Shown here: piece after piece, positions 1-11,517 of the stretch | Numbering within the stretch: the first letter of the stretch is position 1 | Layout: every line of letters begins with the position of its first letter | NCBI RefSeq assembly: GCF_030867095.1 | Contig: NC_081831.1 | Location: 42,221,319 to 42,285,318 of the forward strand | Reading direction: 5' to 3' | DNA from: Alligator mississippiensis | Lineage: Eukaryota; Chordata; Crocodylia; Alligatoridae | Length of the DNA stretch: 64,000 nt | Made by a program: the position numbers and the translations under genes | Notes under the pieces: generated by a model | The model's input: only the letters and a program-made list of their open reading frames with translations | Database searches by the model: none | What the model was told of the DNA's origin: nothing

Positions 1-75
1 CTTTCGTTACTCAAGGTGTATTCTGCCAAAGCCTAAAGTTCTGCTGTACTATGCTTTCACTGGAATACCTTAAGG

Positions 76-557
76 TGGGGGTGTCTAATTCATCTTGTGC
101 CACAGGCTGGATCCAGCCTGGGGCACGTGTGTGGCAGCAGGTCTGACTCTGACCCAGGATATATGACAGTGTCAGCAGCTTCTGCAAGGGGCACATAGTG
201 CCACTCCAGGTCCCCGTGCATGCCTCATGCCACAGTTACAGTTCTAGTTTTGGCCCAGGGCATGGGGCACAAGGCAGCAGTGGCTCCTGCATGGGGTGGT
301 AACGGTGCACCCTGAGGAGCTGGGGCAGGGGCAGTGATCAGGGATGAAGTAGCCAAAAGGGGTGACCCAGGCTGTATCAGCCCTTGCTCGCTCTGATTGC
401 TGAGGCCACTGGGGGTCTAAGTGCCCTGAATTTTGCAGCAGGCCACTCCCCCAGCCATGTCCCCCAACTTCCAGTGGATTGCCAGTAGTCTTAGGGGCCA
501 GGTATCCATTCAGTGGAGCCGCTTTTCAGCTCATGTGCCACATGTTTGACACCCGTG
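76..557. mobile_element. Non-autonomous hAT element (CAGGGGTGTC family)
   Basis: Terminal inverted repeats GGGGGTGTCTAA and (reverse) CGGGTGTCAAAC, typical of hAT ends. Flanked by 8-bp duplications CCTTAAGG (68-75) and CCTTAAAG (558-565). GC-rich interior without a reading frame. Confidence 0.75.
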
Positions 558-565
558 CCTTAAAG

Positions 566-1047
566 TAAAGGTTAGAGGAACAGGGTGCCATTAACAAGTT
601 CAGTGAAATTTTAGGCAAATTGCTTTCCTAAAACTGGGCAACCCATAGCTGGATCGCAACAGTGTTCTGGTAGGGAGAAGGGTGAGCAAAAGAATCCTGC
701 ATTTGTGGTGCTGGCATTGTATAAAAATCTCCTCTTGGAAGAGATTTAAGTCCCCTTTCCTTCTCTCATACTGTGTCTGATATGCTTAACCTTTATTAAT
801 TCAGAAGTGGGAGGTGGGCTCAGTCATCCATGTGGTGCTGGGCTGCACTCCTGCAAAGCCAGTATTTTGCCTCTTCTAGTCTTGAGATTTACTTCTTAAA
901 ATACCGAGACCCAAATGTGGAATGCAGTTCATGACAAGGACAAAATGAGCACCAAGGCTATTGAATTCCTTTAGTGTAAATCCTTTGTATATCGTCAGTC
1001 TTACAGTTCTCTGTTTCTGTAGTGAAACAGTAACTTACAGGCATGTT
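566..1047. other. Unrecognised flank
   Basis: Mixed-composition DNA upstream of the RAB9B coding exon. I see no exon, repeat or ORF that I can name; RAB9B 5' UTR exons could be here but were not identified. Confidence 0.3.
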
Positions 1048-1050
1048 TTA

Positions 1051-1307
1051 GGGCACGTCTACAGGTTGTGCTACATTGCTATAGCAACCACATGGGTCCA
1101 CTCGTGACTGGCAGCTACTTTGCCATAGTAGCATACGTCCCTGTTTTAGCATGCCACTACGGCAGAGTAGCGGCTAAAACTAACCATGTATCATGTGCAC
1201 AGTGCAATATGGGCAGTTTACTGTGCCATGCTTTACTACTTCCAAAAGTAAGTAGTAAAGCATGGAGCAGTAACAACATCACTGTAGGGCAACATGTAGA
1301 CATGCCC
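1051..1307. mobile_element. PIF/Harbinger-like MITE
   Basis: 257 bp with terminal inverted repeats GGGCACGTCTACA (left) and GGGCATGTCTACA (right, reversed), flanked on both sides by TTA (1048-1050 and 1308-1310). A 3-bp TTA target duplication is the Harbinger pattern. No coding capacity. Confidence 0.7.
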
Positions 1308-1483
1308 TTAGGGACATCGATTATATTCCTCCTTTAGCTGTAATGATTTTCCCTATAGAGACAAGTAGATGTTCAGTCACTTATACACTTCTGTAACTCA
1401 GCTCAGTACCTAGACACTTCATTCTGGCATGGAGAAATTAATTGCTGAACCAATTGGACTCTATTCAAGTAGATATCCCTTCC

Positions 1484-1500
1484 ATTTTTTAAATCTGTAG
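1484..1500 (+). promoter_or_regulatory. RAB9B: Splice acceptor of the RAB9B coding exon
   Basis: A T-rich tract followed by AAATCTGTAG ends at 1500, so the coding exon begins at 1501 with 32 nt of 5' UTR before the ATG. It implies at least one upstream non-coding exon, which I could not place. Confidence 0.7.
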
Positions 1501-1532
1501 GTTTCCTTGGTCCTGCTCCTTGTGCTGCTGCA

Positions 1533-2138
1533 ATGAGTGGGAAGTCCTTGCTTTTAAAGGTCATTCTCCTGGGGGATGGTGGCGTTGGAAAAAGTTCCCT
1601 CATGAACCGCTACGTCACTAACAAGTTTGACTCTCAGGCTTTCCACACTATCGGTGTAGAGTTTCTAAACCGTGACCTGGAGGTGGATGGACGTTTTGTG
1701 ACCCTCCAGATCTGGGACACTGCGGGACAGGAGAGGTTCAAGAGCCTGCGAACCCCTTTTTACAGAGGGGCAGACTGCTGCCTGCTGACCTTTAGTGTTG
1801 ACGACCGCCAGAGCTTCGAGAACCTAGGCAACTGGCAGAAGGAATTTGTCTACTATGCAGATGTGAAGGACCCTGATCGCTTCCCATTCGTGGTCCTGGG
1901 CAACAAGATTGACAAACTTGATAGACAGGTGACCACTGAAGAGGCCCAAGCCTGGTGCATGGAAAATGGGAACTACCCTTACCTAGAAACCAGTGCCAAG
2001 GATGACACCAATGTGGCAGTGGCTTTTGAAGAAGCTGTGCGACAAGTACTGGCAGTGGAAGAGCAGCTGGAGCACTGCATGTTGGGGCACGCAATAGACC
2101 TGCACAGCAGCTCCAAATCAGGATCTTCATGTTGTTAA
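1533..2138 (+). CDS. RAB9B: RAB9B, Ras-related small GTPase (complete coding exon)
   Basis: Encodes a 201-residue Rab GTPase. Seen: P-loop GDGGVGKS at residues 14-21, switch I threonine T39 in HTIG, switch II WDTAGQE at 61-67, guanine-specificity NKID at 124-127, ETSAK at 152-156, and a terminal Cys-Cys (200-201) for double geranylgeranylation. Known of the family: Rab9 proteins direct mannose-6-phosphate receptor recycling from late endosomes to the trans-Golgi network and cycle between GDP-bound cytosolic and GTP-bound membrane forms. The length equals vertebrate RAB9B, and the C-terminal LGHAIDLHSSSKSGSSCC tail matches RAB9B rather than RAB9A. The whole frame is in one exon, preceded by a splice acceptor ending at 1500; the ATG at 1533 opens the conserved MSGKS start. 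No frameshift or lost key residue is seen. Upstream non-coding exons were not located. It converges on PLP1, as in human. Confidence 0.97.
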   Translation: MSGKSLLLKVILLGDGGVGKSSLMNRYVTNKFDSQAFHTIGVEFLNRDLEVDGRFVTLQIWDTAGQERFKSLRTPFYRGADCCLLTFSVDDRQSFENLGNWQKEFVYYADVKDPDRFPFVVLGNKIDKLDRQVTTEEAQAWCMENGNYPYLETSAKDDTNVAVAFEEAVRQVLAVEEQLEHCMLGHAIDLHSSSKSGSSCC

Positions 2139-4424
2139 TAGTGTCAGTCACTTAGATAACACACCCTAGAACTGATCCTTAAATGGAACAAGTGCAAATG
2201 GCTCTCAGGCATACCAGGGAATGCAGAGAGAAGAGTGGGTTGGGTTACTGACTAGAAACAGCAGTCTTTCTGTTGAACCATGTGGAGTCCTAGGTGTAAA
2301 TGAAAGATATATTATGAGTGACCCAAGTGCATTTGGATGTAGCTCTGCTTCCTCCCCTTATTCTTTCCAGTTGATCTCAAGGACTGGGTTAACCTAACAG
2401 GCTTATGAATTAAGATCGATGCTAAGAAATGTCCATAAAATGTTGTGTGCAGAGCCCTAGACGTTCCTTAAAGTATTTCATTAGTGAACTGAAAAATACT
2501 CATCCCACTAAACTCACACCTTACTACCAAAGGGAAGTTTATTCAGTATCCTGTAGAACATCAAAACCAAACTGAAAGATTTTAGCCTTGGAAAACCATG
2601 AGAATATCCATACAGTAACAATAAATATGTATAGGCCCGTTTCTTAGGACTATCACATTGTTTCCTGATCTGTCCTAATCTTCTGAAGCCTTTTGGAAGA
2701 ACTTGTGTGCAATGCTGAACCTGGGTCCTCCTGGAAGGTAGCATGGCTCAAAATGTTTGGAGAGATACGAGGGTGAGAAGGGTTGCTGCCTACCTTGGTC
2801 AGTTCTAATTTGCCAACTCTAACTTTGCTGCATATGGATGTTACTTCCACAGAGTGACTGGCTTCTTGGTTACAGTTGTGCTGTTGGCTTTTCCTGTGGC
2901 GTAGCACCAGATGCTGCTGCTCACATCTTGGATGACTCCCGACTGGACATCGTCTTCATTCATGGACACTGACTTAGCCATATTAGTGTGAAGGACAATA
3001 GACCCTCAATGTGAACATGGGTCTTGGTACCATATAATTACCAATATATATCATGGCTGTAGCAAAATTGGTGATAGATGAACAGAGCAACTTTTCGATG
3101 TGTAGCAGGTTGATGAACAGACTCGTGGATATCCCTTAAAAACACCTTTTTGCAAGTATGCTGGTGAAGCAGTCCTGGTCCTGAGCACAGGTCTAGGATC
3201 CTCCATGCTTTGTGAGCCAAAAGGCCAGTGAGCCAAAGGCCACTTGATCTGAGATCCCTTGAGTTGGATGCTGCAGCTTAGAATAATTTCTCCATTATTA
3301 AATTGCTTTCTCAAGAATCCTGGAACAAAAGGGATAGTGAGTGGGAGGTAACCACTGGTGATGAGCCTCTAGTGAATTGTCTACAAAACTTTTAATGGTA
3401 GAGCTCTTCAGCTAATAGGCTCTGTGTTAATGTGGTACCTTGCTCAAGACCATTGGGCAGGTTAGATAAATTTCCAAGTGGCTGAACAGTTAAAGGAAAA
3501 AAATAGAAACACCATTAGAAATGAACCATGGACCTGCTAACCCAGGGCACTGGCCTACTTATGGTGGCCAGTCTCAAGGTATCTGTTGGGAGCCACTGAT
3601 TCCGTGTTTGCTGGCTGCTTTGTTGTTTTTTTCCCTCTGTAACCTTGTAATATGTAACTTCACTCTCTCCCACATTTGTCCATGATCGTGTAATGATGAC
3701 TGTCTGTGAGCATATTGGCGTCTGCCTGTGGGAGCACTCTCCTGTGCATATCTCAGCTCGTTGCTGAGTGCAAACCATGAATCCCGTTGCTCCCATGTTC
3801 GTCTTTAGCCATAGATGCAGTAAGTGTAAGTTACGTGGCTCAAATGCAGCTAACTTTCTGTTCTTGCTGAGAGGTTTCCACCTTAGCATTGGCCAGTGGG
3901 AGCTAGTGGCAATCATCTAAAGGCTCCTGCACTGCAGGAGAAATGTCTTTTGCTGAAACTCAGGGTGCACCTGCCCCCACTCAGAAGGGCAATAGTGCAT
4001 ATAAGTGACCACAACTGTAGATGCAAAGGTCCTATTTAGGAGGCCTGACTTCAAAGAGGTGCTAAATACCCATCACTCCCATCCAGGTGAATGGGCTTGT
4101 GATGGGAAGTGCATGTCTCTGGGAAATCAGACCTAGGGTATTCACAGGATGCCCTTGCCTCTCCCTAGTTATACTTTGCTTCCTCTTTTTTTTTGTACCT
4201 GTATTTGGTAATTCCAGTGAAGAGCCTCTTAACCTGATCCTGTTGTGTCCAGTGGTCCTTGTTAAAGGCTCAGAATATAAAAATATTTGTGTTAATCCAG
4301 TTTTTAAGATAATGTTAAGTGTGGATGGTGCAAACAATGTTAGGTTGCTGTTTATAAACTGTGCTGTTGGAACCTATCTCATCCAGGTAGGGCAGTTGTT
4401 AAGTGGAAGCCCTATCCTTTAGGC

Positions 4425-4610
4425 GAATGGTTTTCAACCTGTGGTCCGCAGACCCCTGGGGGTCTGCAGACTATGTCTAAGGAGTCTTTGAAACGTGACT
4501 CCAATCAATCAAAAGTATGTGACTACCCTCACTTACAATTCAAAGGGATCCGCACCTCTATTCAAAATTTCCAATGGCGTCTGCCAATGAAAAAAGGTTG
4601 AAAACCAATG
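4425..4610 (+). mobile_element. Short hAT MITE (Charlie-like ends), copy A
   Basis: 186 bp with ends GGTTTTCAACCT and AGGTTGAAAACC. Flanked by 8-bp duplications CTTTAGGC (4417-4424) and CTTTAGTC (4611-4618). A second copy of the same family lies inverted at 43100-43284. It sits inside the probable RAB9B 3' UTR. Confidence 0.8.
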
Positions 4611-4890
4611 CTTTAGTCCACACTACTTTTCTAGCCTACTTATCGCATGATCTATGTGAGCTTTGATGCTGCCTGCAAAAAAGGACAGGTACTGTGAACC
4701 AGCTGTGATGTATGAGGGAGATGCACAACAGGGTATCTCCCAGTACCTTGAGTGCATATTGATGCTAATGGCTGAATCCTGAAAGCCTTTAGCATACATA
4801 AACTGTGCATATAGGTTTACTAGCTGTTTGTATATCCTGGAATGTGTTCTATGCTATCCTCTTTATTTTTAACAAGCATTAGGTTGATTC

Positions 4891-4951
4891 TCTTTTCTTT
4901 TCTTTTCTTTTCTTTTCTTTTCTTTTCTTTTCTTTTCTTTTCTTTTCTTTT
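4891..4951 (+). repeat. (TTTTC)n microsatellite
   Basis: About twelve uninterrupted TTTTC units within the probable RAB9B 3' UTR. Confidence 0.95.
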
Positions 4952-5235
4952 TAAACAAAACATATTTTAGGTGTGTATTTTTAAACTCCATTTTTTAAAA
5001 ATAGTGCAGTATTTTTATGTATTGAATTTGTTTAATTTATTTCAAACCAGTGCGCGTATAGTTTCTGGAGAAGCCTGACTCCTCAGCTCTTCATTGCAAA
5101 GTTCAATTGCCAGCTGGCATCCCATCCTTGTAACCCCCAAGCTGCTGCAATTGCCACTACTGCTAACAAACTGGAATTGTGCAACCAATATTTTCCATTT
5201 TATTTAAGCAAATAAAACCTGGCTGTGTCAAATCA

Positions 5236-6082
5236 AAAATGTAATGTTTCTGCTTTCTTTTGTTGCTTTAAATAAGGAGTTTGAGATGGAACCTCAGCTA
5301 GAAACTGACAGTTGTCTTGTGGTAGGTAGATGGAGCAATGCCAGTTTATATCACCTGAAGACCTGACCTAATACCTTGAACAAGTGGCAGGGAACTGGAG
5401 CCAAGGTAGTGGGGTCATTTGACTGCATAAAACAACAGGTTTTTAACACTTTTGGCGGTTTCTGAATGTTTATAATATAAATAGAAAGTTCAAGTTCCAA
5501 ATGCTTGTTCAAGCTCCAAAGCCTGTCACCAGCTATCCACTTAGTAGTACTGTATTTCGGAAAATATTTTCGAAGTAGAAATACTCTATATCCCAACCCA
5601 TGGTTGCTTATTGTCTAACTTTCTCTCTTGCTCATAAACAGTTCTTTTTCCTACTCATCTCAGAGTCAATCTCCTGGTCTCTAAATTTTACTCAGCCTGC
5701 TCTCTCATTAGAAAATTATTTTTTTTAGAAAATGCTGGTATTACCTTGTCCATCACATTTCTTCACACAGACAGGCTGTTTGTGTCTTTGTACTGCCTGC
5801 AAATAGCCATCTTAGCATTTACCAGTCAAATATTCAGCTTTCTTTTTTCCTGTGGGCCACCATCTATTTTGACATGTTTTGCCTCTTAACTAAAATTTTA
5901 TGCATTTATGGACCCTGTCATCTATATTTTCATTGGCATTCCCATTTTTTTTGCCTATAGCTACCTGACATTTTTGGTTTTTTGGCCTGGTTGCTTTCCT
6001 GTGGTTTTCTAGCCATGCTTTCTAAAGGAGTGACATTGGGTTTAAAGTCTCAGAAATGCTTTTCAGTGCAGCATTGGGAATT
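5236..6082. other. Unrecognised intergenic DNA
   Basis: AT-rich sequence after the probable RAB9B poly(A) site. No exon, transposon end or clear repeat is seen. Confidence 0.3.
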
Positions 6083-6098
6083 GGGGGGGGGGGGGGGG
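6083..6098 (+). repeat. Poly-G run (G16)
   Basis: Sixteen consecutive G. Such a run is prone to length polymorphism and to sequencing error, and could form a G-quadruplex. Confidence 0.95.
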
Positions 6099-7126
6099 TG
6101 TGACAGTCTCCAGTGTGTTATTTTAACTGTCTAAAATCAATTAAAAATACAAATCTAGACATTTTGCAACAAGAGAGATTCCTGTTCCAGCTGATAGGAA
6201 GGGTGAGCTCTAATGTAATGTAGAGCCAAATCTGAAGCCAGAGACTCCCTAGGTTTCAGACTGAGTTTATAAGAATACATGCTCTAGCTGGAACCTCTGT
6301 TCTCTAGCAACTGGTTCTGGTTTAAATTACTCATACTTAAAGCCAACATCAAGCCCTTAATCTTCAGTGCCCAGAAGAGTATGATTTATGTGGGTAATGT
6401 TGTACAATAGCACATACCTTCTATCCTTGCTAGCTCTGTCAGATGCAGAATGGAGCCATGTTCCCTTTTTTAGATTGCAGTTGGCAGAGTCAGAGCTTAT
6501 GATTAGTCCATGGGGTCTAGGCCCGATGGGACATGTTCTTACTCCATTTCTGTCCTGTGCACTTGTATTGCTCTTGAGTACAATTTGGACTTAAATGTTT
6601 AAGGTATCTGACTTCTGAAGCTGCCAGATCCTGGTTCAGACAAACATTAGTTGGCATTTCAGAGTTTCAAAGATTTAGCAACATAATAGAGTCAAATGCT
6701 TTGACTGTAAAGCTAGACTGCAGCTTGGTAGCAAATATTTCTAAATCCTTTCTAGAACTACTGGCAAAATAATACACCATGCCTGAGAACTCCTGGAACT
6801 CTGTCATGGATTTTAGTTGGCCAAGTCTGCCTACTACACATGCAAACTTTTTGTTTGCTCCTTTCCAAGTCCTGTATTGCAAAGGCTGTTTGTACATAGA
6901 CCACAGGTGGCTACAACAATAACAATGGGGTTGCCACACCCCAAAAAATGCAACTTTATTTCAGGGGTTGAGCATGTGCTAAGCAATCAAAAGGCTTATT
7001 GCAATGCAGATTTCATGACATGGTAAAATGAATACCCAGTAAGTGTTGGAATGCTGCTGCTTGCAGGAGAAAATTTGCCAACAGTTTTCTACTGCTGCCG
7101 TCTTTCTGTGGTTTCTGAAATATTCC
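6099..7126. other. Unrecognised intergenic DNA
   Basis: Only short unconvincing reading frames and no repeat ends that I can define. Confidence 0.3.
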
Positions 7127-7134
7127 TTCTAGTA

Positions 7135-7839
7135 CATGGGTGGGCAGTTATTTGGGCTGGAGGGCCACTTAAGAAGTTTGGGGGAATGAGGGGGCAGTTG
7201 ATCCTGTCTGGCCCTGGCCTATCTGCCCTGTGCTGGGGGAGGCAGGCAGGGTCTCAATGGAGATTAGCCCAGGACCCTGGCAGGCAGGGTGTGCTCGGCC
7301 AGGCAGATGGGATGAGGCTGTGGGCAGGTGGGGAGCAGGACAGGTGGGCAGAGCTGGGGCCAGGATTGTGAGGGTGGTGACAGCGCGGTGCTGGGATCGC
7401 TAGCAGGGCTGTGTGGGACGCAGATTGTGGCTCTGCCCTGGGTCCCAGCCCCACACTATCACCACCCCGTGTCCCTGACCATGGCCATTCTCCATGGAGA
7501 CCCCACCTGCTCTGTCTGGCTTCCCTGGCACTGGGTCCAGGGCATGTAGTAAGAGCAGGATGGGGCACACACCTGCTTCCAGATGGGGGCTGCCAGGAAG
7601 CTGAGTCCACCGGCTGTGCTGCCCCCACCCCACTACAGCCCCTGGTGTTCCTGAGAGCCGCACGCAAGGATGGGGTGGGCTGGGCCGAACAGCACTTCTG
7701 TACTTGGAGGTGGCGGGACCAGAAGCACACCATAGCCCATCACACCTGAGCTGGGTGGAGCCAAGGAACCCACCATGGGCCATACAGAATCTCTTGGCAG
7801 GCCAAATGCAGCCTGTAGGCTGTATTTTGCACACCCCTA
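7135..7839. mobile_element. Non-autonomous hAT element, 705 bp
   Basis: Ends CATGGGTGGGCA and (reverse) TAGGGGTGTGCA. Flanked by TTCTAGTA (7127-7134) and TTGTAGTA (7840-7847), a 7/8 match. The subterminal text (GGCCAAATGCAGCCTG) is of the kind seen in the shorter hATs at 26.0, 41.0 and 52.3 kb. The GC-rich interior gives spurious frames on both strands. Confidence 0.75.
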
Positions 7840-7984
7840 TTGTAGTAGCTGCATGCATCTACTTTGGTTTTCATTTTAAATTCCATCACAACTTTAGAGT
7901 TCAGCAGCTTTTATCCATGCTACCCTAGACCTACAGTTTATATAGCACTTACTGCTATCATAAGACTAGTTGGATTCAGCAGCA

Positions 7985-8120
7985 GATCTGTTTAGTGTCA
8001 AAGCAAGGGCTGCTTCCGTCTCTAGCAGTCACTGCTTTTCTGGCCTCAAGTTGCTCAGTCTTTCTGTGCCACAGTTTACCCATCTGTGGAATTAGGGAAA
8101 AGGTGCTTTACCCACTTTAG
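7985..8120 (+). repeat. MIR SINE fragment
   Basis: Contains CTGTGCCACAGTTTACCCAT followed by CTGTGGAATTAGGG, corresponding to the MIR core block. Heavily diverged. Confidence 0.45.
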
Positions 8121-8712
8121 AAAAGGCAGTAAGATTATTTGCCCTCTATCTGCAGCTTTAAATCATAATTCCAAAGTTCCTCTAGAGGGAAGGCAGGCCT
8201 TGGAGGTAACTCATGCCGGTCAGCCTGATGCCAGCTTTCTCTTACCTTCTTGTGCCCTCTTGTCTGGTTGAAAATGGGGAAGTGCTGTATGCCACGTTTG
8301 TTTGAATATTTGTCTCCTGCTAGTAAGTCTAGAAATGCTGGATCTGAGAAGCATTTTTCCCAAGCACCTGCTAACATGGCCCTTTGACCTGTAGTCTAAT
8401 TTATTTGCCACTAACCTAGATTCATGTGCAGTTTGTCTGGTTGAGATTTGCTAGGAGATCTAGTTACTAGCTTTGACAGGAGTTGTGTAACTAAATACCC
8501 TAGTCAGTGTTAAATCTCCACCCATACTGTAAGCATCGTGAAGTGGCTGACATGGAATCGGCCACTGGGGAGGAATGTGGAAAGCACAAGGCTGTATTTT
8601 CAGGTAGGTCTTGCTCTTGTCTGGAAGCAATTTACACTTATAGGGTCTAAGAATGGTGCTGTCTCTTCATCCTCTTCCTGGTTATTTCTATCGAGATCTC
8701 AAGGCTCTAGAG

Positions 8713-9351
8713 CAGGGGTAGGCAACGTTTTTTGGCTGGAGTGCTGAAAAACACCACAATGCCTACCTTGGAAGGTGCAGGAGTGCCTGCATGGCAGAAA
8801 AACAAGATGAGGGCAAGGGGTACATGGCAGGATGCCCTGCTTGTGCCCCTTGCCCCCCAACCCAAGGTGCACACGCAGTCGCCGCCAGCACAGAGCTGAT
8901 GCCAGAGCTGTGCAGCCCGGCGCAGCTGTTTGCAGCCTGTCTGCTGCTTGCTGCAGCTGCCCAGAGCCTGGAGTGGCTACAATCAGCTGCGCCAGGCTCA
9001 TCACCTCCGTGCCAGGAGCAAGGGAGAGACAGGGGCTACACTGCCTCAGGCCCCTCCCCCACCGCCCGCTCCAAAGCACGCCTGCATGCGCTGGTGCAGA
9101 GCTGATGCCGGAGCCCAGCACAGCTGTTTGGAGCCTCCTGGCTGCAGTTGGCCCCGGCTCTGGGGAGCTGCTGCCTGCCAGGATCCTGGGCTGCTCCCAG
9201 CAGGTAGCTGGGATGCTGCAAGCTCTACTGGGAGCAGCCCGGGCTCCATCGCTGGCAGCAGCTACCCAGAGCTGGGGCTGGGCACAGCGTGCCAAGCAAA
9301 ATGGCCTTGCGTGCCACATTTGGCACATGTGCCAGGGGTTGCTGACCCCTG
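8713..9351. mobile_element. Non-autonomous hAT element, 639 bp, perfect target duplication
   Basis: Ends CAGGGGTAGGCAAC and (reverse) CAGGGGTCAGCAAC, flanked by identical 8-bp CTCTAGAG at 8705-8712 and 9352-9359. The palindromic site fits the hAT preference nTCTAGAn. The GC-rich interior yields long but meaningless frames on both strands. Confidence 0.88.
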
Positions 9352-9462
9352 CTCTAGAGCCTAGTTTCACACTCTAGTAGCATTTTCTACTCTTGTGCAT
9401 GACTTTCCCTGCTGTTTAGGAGCCCCTAGCACCTCTGTGCTTCCTCTTAGGTAGCCTTCCTC

Positions 9463-11517
9463 TTGTGCCTTAAGGAAATGATCCTTCGGGCACAAAGCAA
9501 GACGATCCTCGAGCGAGGCAAAAGAGGGAAAGGGGCCAGGAGGCTTCCCTGGCTGACCAGAGAAATCCAGAGCAGCCTAAGGGACAAAAGGGGAGCACAT
9601 AAAAAGTGGAAACAGAGAGAGATCACCAAAGATGAATATACCTCCTCTGCTCGTGCTTGTAGGGAGGCAGTTAGATGGGCCAAAGCTACCATGGAGCTGA
9701 GGATGGCAACCCAAGTAAAAGACAACAAGAAATTGTTTTTTAGATATATAGGGAGTAAAAGGAAGGCCCAGGGAGGAATAGGACCCCTGCTAAATGGGCA
9801 GAAACAATTGGTGACAGACAGGGGGGACAAGGCTGAACTCCTCAATGAGTTCTTTGCCTCAGTGTTCCTAAGTGAGGGACATGACAAGTCTCTCACTGGG
9901 GTTGTAGAGAGGCAGCAGCAAGGCGCCAGACTACCATGTGTAGGCCCTGAAATGGTGCAGAGTCACTTGGAGGAACTGGATGCCTTTAAGTCGGCAGGCC
10001 CGGATGAGCTCCATCCGAGGGTGCTGAAGGCACTGGCTGACATCATTGCAGAGCCACTGGCGGGAATATTTGAAAGCTCGTGGCGCACGGGCCAAGTCCC
10101 GGAGGACTGGAAAAGGGCCAACGTGGTCCCCATTTTCAAAAAGGGGAGGAAGGAGGACCCGGGCAACTATAGACCTGTCTGTCTCACCTCCATCCTTGGC
10201 AAAGTCTTTGAAAAAATTATCAAGACTTACATTTGTGAGAGCCCGGCAGGACAAATTATGCTAAGGGGAAATCAGCACGGGTTCGTGGCAGGCATATTGT
10301 GCCTGACCAATCTAGTTTCTTTTTATGACCAGGTTACGAAATGCCTGGACACAGGAGGAGGGGTGGATGTCATATACTTAGCCTTCGATACAGTATCCCA
10401 CCCCATACTGATGAACAAGTTAAGAGGCTGTGACTTGGATGACTACACAGTCCGGTGGGTGGTGAATTGGCTGGAGGGTTGCACCCAGAGAGTCGTGGTG
10501 GATGGGTCGGTTTCGACCTGGAAGGGTGTGGGCAGTAGGGTCCCGCAGGGCTTGGTCCTTGGACCGATACTCTTTAATGTCTTCATCAGTGACTTGGACA
10601 AGGGAGTGAAATGTACTCTGTCCAAGTTTGCAGATGGCACAAAGCTATGGGGAGATGTGGACACGCCGGAGGGCAGGGAACAGCTGCAAGTAGACCTGGA
10701 CAAGTTGGACAAGTGGGCAGAAAACAACAGATTGCAGTTCAACAAGGAGAAATGCAAAGTGCTGCACCTAGGGAGGAAAAATGTCCAGCACACCTACAGC
10801 CTAGGAAATGACTTGCTGGGTGGCACGGAAGCGGAAAGGGATCTTGGAGTCCTAGTGGACTCCAAGATGAACGTGAGCCGGCAGTGTGACGAAGCCATCA
10901 AAAAAGCCAATGGCACTTTATCGTGCATCAGCAGATGCATGACGAATAGGTCCAAGGAGGTGATACTTCCCCTCTATCGGGCGCTGGTCAGACCGCAGTT
11001 GGAGTACTGCGTGCAATTCTGGGCACCGCAATTCAAGAGGGATGCGGATAACCTGGAGAGAGTCTAGAGAAGGGCCACTCGTATGGTTAAGGGCCTGCAG
11101 ACCAAGCCCTACGAGGAGAGACTAGAGAAACTGGATCTTTTCAGCCTCCGCAAGAGAAGGTTGAGAGGCGACCTTGTGGCTGCCTATAAGTTCATCACGG
11201 GGGCACAGAAGGGAATTGGTGAGTATTCACCAAGGCGCCCCCGGGGGTTACAAGAAACAATGGCCACAAGCTAGCAGAGAGCAGATTTAGATTGGACATT
11301 AGGAAGAACTTCTTCACAGTTAGAGTGGCCAGGGTCTGGAACGGGCTCCCAAGGGAGGTGGTGCTCTCCCCTACCCTGGGGGTCTTCAAGAGGAGGTTAG
11401 ATGAGCATCTAGCTGGTGTCATCTAGACCCAGCACTCTTTCCTGCTTATGCAGGGGGTCGGACTTAATGATCTATTGAGGTCCCTTCCAACCCTAACATC
11501 TATGAATCTATGAATCT
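9463..11517 (+). pseudogene. CR1 LINE, 5'-truncated, dead reverse transcriptase ORF and intact 3' end
   Basis: A continuous frame (9463-11067) covers the end of the endonuclease/linker region and the reverse transcriptase of a CR1 retrotransposon, including ANVVPIFKKGRKEDPGNYRP and the LEYCVQFWAPQ thumb segment. The same frame resumes after a single TAG at 11065-11067 and runs to 11274. Motif A has lost residues: YLAFDTVSH is read where a second copy at 63.18 kb has FLDFSKAFDMVSH, so the catalytic aspartate is missing (10369-10392). Motif C reads FADG instead of FADD (10627-10638). Either change should abolish polymerisation. The 3' end has the usual CR1 tail, CCCTTCCAACCCTAACATC then ATGAATCT repeats to 11517. 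The 5' half of the element is absent. Confidence 0.92.

Larger units (their letters stand above)
2139..5235 (+). other. RAB9B: Probable RAB9B 3' UTR
   Basis: No coding region follows the RAB9B stop. AATAAA hexamers occur at 2620-2625 and at 5211-5216; the second sits after an AT-rich run typical of vertebrate 3' ends. I infer a long 3' UTR that may end near 5235, with a shorter form near 2640. A 186-bp hAT element (4425-4610) and a TTTTC microsatellite lie inside it. The end is inferred, not demonstrated. Confidence 0.45.

Noticed and set aside
1792..2151. 119-residue minus frame under RAB9B
   Set aside because: Shadow of the RAB9B coding sequence.
3515..3916. 133-residue minus frame
   Set aside because: No recognisable domain or start context; lies in the probable RAB9B 3' UTR.
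7254..7858. Overlapping 159- and 152-residue minus frames
   Set aside because: Inside the 705-bp non-autonomous hAT, no domain, opposite frames equally open.
8832..9377. 181-residue plus frame and 223-residue minus frame
   Set aside because: Both lie within the 639-bp hAT and overlap each other; composition-driven.
10046..10264. Short plus and minus frames within the CR1
   Set aside because: Out-of-frame shadows of the reverse transcriptase ORF.
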